Assembly: GCA_016203765.1 (NCBI GenBank)
Contig: JACQMB010000062.1
Location: 1-10,292 of the forward strand
Source: Deltaproteobacteria bacterium
GTDB taxonomy: Bacteria > UBA10199 > SPLOWO2-01-44-7
DNA length: 10,292 nucleotides
Reading direction: 5' to 3'
Both the position numbers and the translations under genes were made by a program. Shown in pieces: positions 6,493 through 10,292 of this stretch (position 1 is the first letter of the stretch; each line of letters starts with the position of its first letter). The notes below the pieces were generated by a model that did not search any database, was not told the DNA's origin, and was given only the letters and a program-made list of their open reading frames with translations.

Positions 6493-8053
6493 GGTTCGGT
6501 TTCTCCTTTTTTTTGCCCAGCTCCAGGGCCTTTTCAAAAAGGCGGCGGGCGCGGCGTTTGTTTTTCATTTTCAAATAGATGTCGCCCATATGCTCCACAA
6601 TCACCGGCTCCTCCGGCAGGATTTTCAGGGCCGTTTGAATAGTTTGAAACGCCTTTTTCAAATCCCCCTTTTGAAAATAGACCCAGCCGAGGCTGTCGGT
6701 GATATAACCGTCGCCCGGTTTGATCTTGAGGGCCTTTAAAATCATCGCCTCGGCCTCCTCCAGATTTTCTCCCGTCTCGGCATAGGTATAACCGATATAA
6801 TTGAGGGCCGAGGCGTTGTCGGGATTCAACTCCAAAACCTTGCGCATCATGGCCAGGCTCTCTTCTTTTCGTTGAAGGCGGTCATAGAGGGTCCCCAGGT
6901 TGAAATGGAGGTCCTCGTCGGCCGGCAGTTTTCTGATCCCCGCTTTTAAAATCGCCGCCGCGGCCTCCGGCTTTTGACTATCCTCATACAAAATGGAGAG
7001 GAGTTGATAGAAGGAAGCGGTTTCCGGTTTTTTTGCGACCGCGGTCTTTAAAATTTTGACGGCCTTTTCATCTGCCTTGGCCTCGCGGAGGAGGGCCACC
7101 CGGTGCAGAACGGCGTCTTTATAAAGGCTGGAGGCCGGCGGCACTTTTTCAAAAGAGGCCAGCGCCTCCGCGTCCCGCCGGGCCCTTTCATACAACAGCC
7201 CCAAATAATAATGGACCCGGTCGGCCTCGGGATTGAGCCTCACCATCTCCCGGAGTTTGTCGATGGCCTTCTCCATTTGTTCCGTTTCCTGATAGATAAA
7301 AGCGATCTGGAGTTTGACGCTTAAATCGCCCGGAAACAGCCGTTCAATTTTTAAAAATTGCTCCAAGGCCTTTTCTTTTTTCTCCTGCTTTAAATAGATC
7401 TGCGCGATCTGGTTGCGGACCCGGAAATTGTCGGGATCCAGCTTCAGGATTTTTTGAAAAGTGGCCAGGGCCTGGTCGGGATTGTTAAGGTAAATGCTCT
7501 CAATGGTGGCGATGGTATAAAGGGTGGCGGTGGAGTCGGGTTCCTGCGCCAGCCAGGAGCGCAAAATCTGGATCGCCTCCGGGTATTTTTCCTGGTGGAT
7601 CAGATTCTGGGCCAATTGGAAATAGCCCTGCTCCTCTTTCGGTTTTTGCGCGATGAGCCTGGAAAAAATACGGCCCGCCTCCGTAAATTTTCCCCCGGCC
7701 TCCAAAATCTGGGCGGCCAGCAGTTCGGCATCGTACCAGTCCGGTTTGGCTTGAAGAACCTCCTGGATAAAGGCCTGGGCCTTTTCCAGTTCGTTCATCT
7801 TGGCGTGGCGCTCGGCGGCCAGATATTTCAAAAAAACATTGTCGGGATAGGCCTCCATCGCCTTTTCCAAATCGGCCAGCGAGGCCGGCAGGTCCCCCTC
7901 AAAGGCCTTGAGGTTGGAACGCAACAGGTAGTAATAGGGATTCTCGGCCGGTCCGTAGTCCCTGGTCCCTGGTCCCTGGTCCCTCTTGGGCGCATGCGCA
8001 CAGGCAGAAAGCCACAACGCAAGCACCACGAGACTCCAAAATCGCATAACCAT
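6446..8053 (-). CDS. TPR-repeat lipoprotein, first gene of the importer operon
   Basis: 535 residues. A short signal, 'MVMRFWSLVVLALWLSAC', carries an LSAC lipobox with Cys18, so the protein should be lipidated and face the periplasm. A second ATG at 8047 would remove two residues and is equally plausible. After a linker (about 24-35) made by a heptamer DNA repeat, the rest is a long run of about a dozen or more 34-residue TPR units with typical alanine, glycine, tyrosine and 'LxPDN' positions. The late segment 'YITDSLGWVYFQKGDLKKAF' resembles TPR lipoproteins such as Pseudomonas LbcA, which scaffolds a C-terminal processing protease. That likeness is by eye only. TPRs act as protein-binding scaffolds. 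The overlap with the binding protein gene suggests the two are made together. No Shine-Dalgarno is visible. Confidence 0.9.
   Translation of the reverse strand: MVMRFWSLVVLALWLSACAHAPKRDQGPGTRDYGPAENPYYYLLRSNLKAFEGDLPASLADLEKAMEAYPDNVFLKYLAAERHAKMNELEKAQAFIQEVLQAKPDWYDAELLAAQILEAGGKFTEAGRIFSRLIAQKPKEEQGYFQLAQNLIHQEKYPEAIQILRSWLAQEPDSTATLYTIATIESIYLNNPDQALATFQKILKLDPDNFRVRNQIAQIYLKQEKKEKALEQFLKIERLFPGDLSVKLQIAFIYQETEQMEKAIDKLREMVRLNPEADRVHYYLGLLYERARRDAEALASFEKVPPASSLYKDAVLHRVALLREAKADEKAVKILKTAVAKKPETASFYQLLSILYEDSQKPEAAAAILKAGIRKLPADEDLHFNLGTLYDRLQRKEESLAMMRKVLELNPDNASALNYIGYTYAETGENLEEAEAMILKALKIKPGDGYITDSLGWVYFQKGDLKKAFQTIQTALKILPEEPVIVEHMGDIYLKMKNKRRARRLFEKALELGKKKEKPNLEEIERVDKKLKEIS
6503..6507 (-). 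promoter_or_regulatory. Ribosome binding site deciding a TTG start
   Basis: AGGAG on the minus strand, 10 nt before the TTG at 6492. It lies within the lysine-rich tail codons of the TPR gene and is the best support for the TTG start of the binding protein, since no ATG or GTG precedes the signal sequence. Confidence 0.5.
7951..7985. repeat. Heptamer tandem repeat array B inside the TPR gene
   Basis: Five units: GTCCGTA, GTCCCTG three times, then GTCCCTC. It lies inside the TPR lipoprotein gene just after the lipidated cysteine. Because the unit is 7 bp, read on the minus strand it cycles through all three frames and encodes 'RDQGPGTRDYGP', a flexible linker, without breaking the frame. It is an inverted match to array C (8084-8111) with the same unit order. 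Confidence 0.9.
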
Positions 8054-8082
8054 TTTATAACATTGAATAAAAAGGGGAGCAA
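8054..8082 (-). promoter_or_regulatory. Candidate sigma-70 promoter abutting the TPR start
   Basis: On the minus strand, TTGCTC (8082-8077), a 17-bp spacer and TATAAA (8059-8054) end directly at the ATG at 8053. A start site about seven bases further on would fall at the second ATG (8047), implying a leaderless message. The -35 is weak, and promoter-like hexamers are easily found in AT-rich DNA, so this is tentative. Confidence 0.35.
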
Positions 8083-8083
8083 C

Positions 8084-8111
8084 TAGGGACTAGGGACCAG
8101 GGACTACGGAC
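8084..8111. repeat. Heptamer tandem repeat array C, inverted relative to array B
   Basis: Four units on the plus strand: TAGGGAC, TAGGGAC, CAGGGAC, TACGGAC. The reverse complement matches array B at 26 of 28 positions with the unit order preserved. Arrays B and C therefore form a long inverted repeat whose loop (7979-8083) contains the TPR start codon. Confidence 0.9.
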
Positions 8112-8153
8112 TGATTTTTGAAAAGCGAGAAACTTTGGGAATGATTGCTATTT

Positions 8154-8720
8154 TTAAAAGGGTATGCTCCAATCCATTTTCATGAGTTTCTCGAGTATTC
8201 CTTCTGGCTTTGCTTGACTCCTTGTTTGGATGCCGCCAAGAATAAAAATTGCGCCACTACGAACCTCACTCGGCCTCGAAAATAATCTTGCTGCGTCGCC
8301 AGCGGCATCATAAGCATTGTTGTCATAGGCTGCACCGATAGCAAATGCTACACTTTGTGGAGCTAGTACCCCACATCGCTCTGCAAAAGCTCTAAGCGCG
8401 TCGCCTGCCGCGTTGTAAGCATTGTTGTCATAGGCTATCTTTATCGCCTCTGCAACATTTCCAGCAGAGGCCGCATCACAACTATCGGCAAAAGCTCTAA
8501 GCGCGTCGCCTGCCGCGTTATAAGCATTGTTGTCATAGGCTATCTTTATCGCCTCTGCAACATTTCCAGCAGAGGCCGCATCACAACTATCGGCAAAAGC
8601 TCTAAGCGCGTCGCCTGCCGCGTTATAAGCATTGTTATCGTACGCGTCCTTTATCACAGCCAGCAAAGCTTGGCTTCGAGGATCAACCGTATGACTTGTT
8701 ACACATAATGGATTACCCAT
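8154..8720 (-). CDS. Unrecognised protein of 35-residue tandem repeats
   Basis: 188 residues from the ATG at 8720, chosen because AGGAGGTG (8725-8732) stands at ideal distance; an upstream frame extension to 8774 is probably untranslated. I do not recognise the family. A head 'MGNPLCVTSHTVDPRSQ' is followed by four copies of a core 'AYDNNAYNAAGDALRAFA' spaced 35 residues apart, each followed by a variable segment such as 'DSCDAASAGNVAEAIKI'. Three of the four units have a cysteine shortly after the core. The tail, about 40 residues, is 'RPSEVRSGAIFILGG...MDWSIPF'. Alanine-rich amphipathic stretches suggest two helices per unit, an alpha-solenoid by inference. No signal peptide or membrane segment is seen, so it is probably cytoplasmic. 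Units 2 and 3 are nearly identical in DNA, showing recent duplication. It is co-directional with the TPR operon and ends about 100 bp upstream of it. Confidence 0.8.
   Translation of the reverse strand: MGNPLCVTSHTVDPRSQALLAVIKDAYDNNAYNAAGDALRAFADSCDAASAGNVAEAIKIAYDNNAYNAAGDALRAFADSCDAASAGNVAEAIKIAYDNNAYNAAGDALRAFAERCGVLAPQSVAFAIGAAYDNNAYDAAGDAARLFSRPSEVRSGAIFILGGIQTRSQAKPEGILEKLMKMDWSIPF
8296..8636. repeat. 105-bp tandem repeats within the repeat-protein gene
   Basis: Units of exactly 105 bp lie at 8296-8400 (diverged), 8401-8505 and 8506-8610; a partial unit (8611-8636) starts the next. The two middle units differ at one base, GTTGTAAGC versus GTTATAAGC, which is silent. The core around AAGCATTGTTGTCATAGGCT is kept even in the diverged unit, so selection or gene conversion acts on the core. 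Confidence 0.95.
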
Positions 8721-8724
8721 GGCA

Positions 8725-8732
8725 CACCTCCT
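8725..8732 (-). promoter_or_regulatory. Strong Shine-Dalgarno AGGAGGTG
   Basis: AGGAGGTG on the minus strand, with the AGGAGG core 6 nt from the ATG at 8720. It is the best ribosome binding site in the window and fixes the start of the repeat protein. Confidence 0.8.
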
Positions 8733-8781
8733 GTTTTTAAAACGTCTCTTTCTACCTACTTTAGTTATCGGCAAAAGTCAA

Positions 8782-8801
8782 AAAAAGTTGATTAACTTTT
8801 T
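8782..8801. repeat. Perfect 8-bp inverted repeat, 4-nt loop
   Basis: AAAAAGTT, loop GATT, AACTTTTT. Its A/T ends would make it look like a weak terminator on either strand, but it has little GC and no gene ends nearby. A regulator site upstream of the repeat-protein gene is equally possible. Confidence 0.45.
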
Positions 8802-8843
8802 AAAAAATTTTGAGAGAGAGAGAAGTTAAATCATTTCAATAAG

Positions 8844-8909
8844 TTAGTCAGTTAAAATCTTTTAGATTTTCCCAAATTTTTCATAAAAATTGGGGGTTTA
8901 ACTGATTAA
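8844..8909. repeat. Nested inverted repeats forming a three-way junction
   Basis: The outer arms are TTAGTCAGTTAAA (8844-8856) and TTTAACTGATTAA (8897-8909), 12 of 13 pairs. They enclose two further stem-loops: AAAATCT/AGATTTT with a 3-nt loop (8854-8870), and CCCAAATTTTT/AAAAATTGGGG with a CAT loop (8871-8895, one mismatch). The first shares three bases with the outer left arm. Such stacked pairing suggests a folded RNA, a cruciform, or a small palindromic element. Confidence 0.6.
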
Positions 8910-8938
8910 GAGTGAGAATTGTGTTGTTGCAAACCCTC

Positions 8939-8967
8939 TTGACAACTTGTAGGTTATAACCTACAAT
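8939..8967 (+). promoter_or_regulatory. Sigma-70 promoter of the toxin-antitoxin operon
   Basis: TTGACA (8939-8944), 17-bp spacer, TACAAT (8962-8967): a perfect -35, and a -10 matching at five of six. Transcription should begin around 8973-8975, essentially at the GTG start of the toxin gene, so the toxin message may be leaderless. Confidence 0.8.
8947..8966. promoter_or_regulatory. 20-bp palindromic operator overlapping the promoter
   Basis: TTGTAGGTTA/TAACCTACAA is a perfect dyad that covers most of the spacer and nearly all of the -10 box. This is the expected place for autorepression by the HTH antitoxin encoded downstream, as known for HigA-like antitoxins. Binding by this antitoxin is inference from position and symmetry. 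Confidence 0.75.
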
Positions 8968-8974
8968 CGGAGGC

Positions 8975-9313
8975 GTGGAGGCCAAACCGCGGGAAATCAA
9001 AATTTATCAGACTCCCGAAGGAAAGGCCCCATTTGAAACTTGGTTTTATGGACTCAAAGACAAGGTTGTGAGAAGGAAGATCCGAGTCCGGTTGGATCGG
9101 ACAGAAGAAGGCAATCTGGGTGAATGGAATGCTGTCGGGCGAGGCATTTCTGAAATGAAAATAAATTATGGGCCGGGTTATCGGATCTACTTTGGCCAAG
9201 AGGGTAATACCCTTGTTATCCTCTTATGCGGAGGAGATAAAAGAACGCAGAAAAATGACATAAAAAAGGCCCAAGCATATTGGGAAGATTATTGCCGGAG
9301 GGTAATTCCATGA
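8975..9313 (+). CDS. RelE/ParE-type toxin, addiction-module killer protein (TIGR02683-like)
   Basis: 112 residues, normal for this family. Recognisable family stretches are 'YQTPEGKAPFETWFYGLKDK' near 11-30, 'RIRVRLDRTEEGNLGEW'-type residues near 35-50, 'SEMKINYGPGYRIYFG' and 'LLCGGDKRTQKNDIKKAQAYWEDY'. Members are RelE-fold toxins, thought to act as ribosome-dependent mRNA interferases; catalysis is not shown here. The start is GTG at 8975, the only one before the conserved region, with an in-frame stop at 8957. A GGAGG sits only 1 nt before it, too close to act as a normal ribosome site, and the promoter predicts a transcript beginning at about the GTG. The toxin gene precedes the antitoxin, as in HigBA systems, and overlaps it by 4 nt (ATGA). 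Confidence 0.92.
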   Translation: MEAKPREIKIYQTPEGKAPFETWFYGLKDKVVRRKIRVRLDRTEEGNLGEWNAVGRGISEMKINYGPGYRIYFGQEGNTLVILLCGGDKRTQKNDIKKAQAYWEDYCRRVIP

Positions 9314-9603
9314 AAGAAAGAACAAAAAGCTACCACAAATTCCTGATCGAATCTCTGAGGGATCCCGAAGAGGCGGCAGAATATCTTAATGAAGCTCTGG
9401 AAGAAGATGATCCAAAATATTTTCTCAAGGCCTTGAGGAATGTAGCCGAAGCATACGGAGGCATGACGGAGATATCAAAACGCACGCATTTGGATCGGGC
9501 CAATTTATATCGAATGCTTTCCGAAAAAGGAAATCCCGAATTATACAGCATTTTTACTTTACTTAATACTCTGGGAATCAAACTAACCGCCAAAGCGGCC
9601 TAA
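9310..9603 (+). CDS. HTH antitoxin, addiction-module antidote protein (TIGR02684-like)
   Basis: 97 residues from the ATG at 9310, which overlaps the toxin stop as ATGA and has GGAGGG about 8 nt upstream (9296-9301). A start at 9280 in the same frame would lie inside the toxin gene without need. The N-terminal part, 'SLRDPEEAAEYLNEALEEDDPKYFLKALRNVAEA', is the family's typical toxin-binding half. A helix-turn-helix follows: 'MTEISKRTHLDRANLYRMLS' at 52-71, then 'KGNPELYSIFTLLNTLGIKL'. It should neutralise the toxin by direct binding and repress the operon at the 20-bp palindrome. It ends 7 bp from the convergent tlyA-type gene, with no clear terminator between them. Confidence 0.93.
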   Translation: MKERTKSYHKFLIESLRDPEEAAEYLNEALEEDDPKYFLKALRNVAEAYGGMTEISKRTHLDRANLYRMLSEKGNPELYSIFTLLNTLGIKLTAKAA

Positions 9604-9610
9604 AGATTAT

Positions 9611-10174
9611 TCAAGCCATCTTGAAATAAACAAAAAACTCCCTGTTCCCCTGCGCCCCCAAAAGCGGGGAGGGGCAAGTGCCTTGGCACCGCCAACCGAG
9701 GACGATGCCCGCCGCTTTGATCTCTTCCACAACCTTTTCATGCAACGCCGGATCCTTGACCACCCCTTTTTTGCCGACGTGTTTGGGTTCGACTTCAAAG
9801 TTGGGTTTGATGAGGGCTAGGATTTGAGACTGGGAGGCCAAAAATTTCTTCACGACAGGAAAAACGAGTTTTAAGGAGACAAAAGAAACGTCGATCACCA
9901 CGAGATTGACCGGTTCGGTAATTTTTTCTTGCCTTAAATGGCGAATATTTTGTCTTTCAATGAGAACGACGCGCGGGTCATTGCGCAATGTCCAGTCAAA
10001 CTGGCCGTAGCCGACGTCGACCGCATAGACCTTTTTCGCCCCGGCCTTCAACAAACAATCGGTAAAGCCGCCGGTGGAGGCCCCCACATCAAGGCAAATA
10101 GTGTCTTGGGGATCGATTTGAAAATGCCCAAGGGCGGCCTCCAGCTTGAGACCGCCCCGGCCGACATATTTCAA
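9611..10174 (-). CDS. tlyA: TlyA-family rRNA 2'-O-methyltransferase lacking the S4 domain
   Basis: 187 residues from a TTG at 10174. The methyltransferase domain looks complete. It opens with 'KYVGRGGLKLEAAL' (K10, the first catalytic lysine of the FtsJ-like K-D-K-E set), then the SAM-binding 'DVGASTGGFT' (29-38), 'GYGQFDWTLRNDPRV' (55-69), D95 in 'VIDVSF', K123 in 'LIKPNFE', and a closing 'GNREFFVYF' with E179. Usual TlyA proteins have about 60-80 more N-terminal residues forming an S4 RNA-binding domain. Here the frame upstream of the TTG is open but reads as basic low-quality sequence with no S4 pattern, while the next frame reads as a different protein ending in TGA that overlaps the TTG (TTGA). 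The enzyme would methylate rRNA in the cytoplasm; substrate choice without S4 is uncertain. It could be a natural short form or a sequencing or assembly break. Confidence 0.85.
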   Translation of the reverse strand: MKYVGRGGLKLEAALGHFQIDPQDTICLDVGASTGGFTDCLLKAGAKKVYAVDVGYGQFDWTLRNDPRVVLIERQNIRHLRQEKITEPVNLVVIDVSFVSLKLVFPVVKKFLASQSQILALIKPNFEVEPKHVGKKGVVKDPALHEKVVEEIKAAGIVLGWRCQGTCPSPLLGAQGNREFFVYFKMA

Positions 10175-10292
10175 TGTTGTATGATCACGGGAGCCTCTCC
10201 TCCCGTCTTGACCGCGGCGGGGACGGGAAGAGTCTTGGCGTACGGTTTTTTGAAAAGTTTTTCCGGATGCTCCACGGCCAAGGCGTTCGTCA
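10171..10292 (-). CDS. C-terminal end of an unidentified protein, cut by the window edge
   Basis: The last 39 codons of a frame that enters from the right edge and ends with TGA at 10173-10171. The visible sequence begins 'TNALAVEHPEKLFKKPYAKT' and ends '...VKTGGEAPVIIQH'. I do not recognise it. It is preferred over the other frames because its residue mix is protein-like and its stop overlaps the tlyA-type TTG as TTGA, the kind of coupling seen between neighbouring genes in this window. It does not match an S4 domain. Confidence 0.45.
   Translation of the reverse strand, partial: TNALAVEHPEKLFKKPYAKTLPVPAAVKTGGEAPVIIQH

Larger units (their letters stand above)
8721..8938. other. Structured AT-rich divergent intergenic region
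   Basis: This separates the minus-strand repeat-protein gene from the plus-strand toxin gene. It contains a perfect 8-bp stem AAAAAGTT/AACTTTTT (8782-8801), a GA dinucleotide run (8812-8823) and a nested inverted-repeat structure (8844-8909). On the minus strand a TTGACT (8781-8776) could be the -35 of the repeat-protein gene, but no good -10 follows at 16-18 bp. No coding region is seen. Confidence 0.6.

Noticed and set aside
7454..8086. A long plus-strand open frame (210 codons) opposite the TPR gene
   Set aside because: It is antisense to a clear TPR lipoprotein gene, lacks a ribosome site and its translation shows no family features; open frames opposite such genes are common.
8154..8720. 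The regular 105-bp units as a possible CRISPR array
   Set aside because: The units are contiguous with no spacers, keep one reading frame and encode a protein with a strong ribosome site.
8721..8774. Extending the repeat protein upstream to a start at 8774
   Set aside because: The AGGAGGTG at 8725-8732 fits the ATG at 8720 and the added residues are a basic stretch with no repeat character.
8782..8801. The AAAAAGTT/AACTTTTT hairpin as an intrinsic terminator
   Set aside because: The stem is nearly all A/T and no gene ends beside it on either strand.
9280..9309. An earlier ATG at 9280 for the antitoxin
   Set aside because: The ATG at 9310 has a good ribosome site, overlaps the toxin stop as ATGA and matches the family's normal N-terminus.
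9604..9610. A bidirectional terminator between the antitoxin and the tlyA-type gene
   Set aside because: Only 7 bp separate the two stops and no stem-loop with a T run could be seen around them.

Overview
The window looks like chromosomal DNA from a Gram-negative bacterium. There are two lipoproteins with clear lipoboxes, a dipeptide/oligopeptide ABC importer and a periplasm-facing TPR protein. GC is moderate, roughly half by eye. The high load of small dispersed repeats (a 7-bp tandem repeat at three sites and an 80-bp 'TGTCATTGCGAGC' palindromic element) resembles what is seen in uncultivated deltaproteobacterial-type and candidate-phylum genomes. That taxonomic guess is inference and weak.

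Layout. Positions 1-225 are AT-rich non-coding DNA with a 14-bp palindrome, a spaced direct repeat and a heptamer array that runs into the GTG start of a YhcC-family radical SAM gene (226-1155, +). This gene converges on, and overlaps by 11 bp, a six-gene minus-strand operon spanning 8053 down to 1145. In transcription order the operon encodes a TPR lipoprotein, a family-5 solute-binding lipoprotein, two permeases (OppB/DppB and OppC/DppC types) and two ATPases (OppD and OppF types). Five genes form one complete peptide-type importer. Junctions overlap by 1-4 nt (about 47 nt for TPR/binding protein), except the permease/ATPase junction, where the palindromic element sits.

Positions 8054-9603 look accessory. 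They hold a protein of 35-residue repeats, two of whose units are 104/105 identical in DNA. Next comes a structured AT-rich divergent intergenic region, then a toxin-antitoxin pair (TIGR02683/TIGR02684-like, HigBA-type order) whose promoter overlaps a perfect 20-bp palindrome. A TlyA-family rRNA methyltransferase follows on the minus strand (9611-10174). It appears to lack the usual N-terminal S4 domain and is coupled through TTGA to an unidentified gene cut by the window edge.

The items most worth a second look are the 35-aa repeat protein, the heptamer arrays that form inverted arms around the start of the TPR gene (and encode part of its linker), the palindromic element inside the importer operon, and the S4-less TlyA. 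No rRNA, tRNA, CRISPR array or insertion sequence was found.
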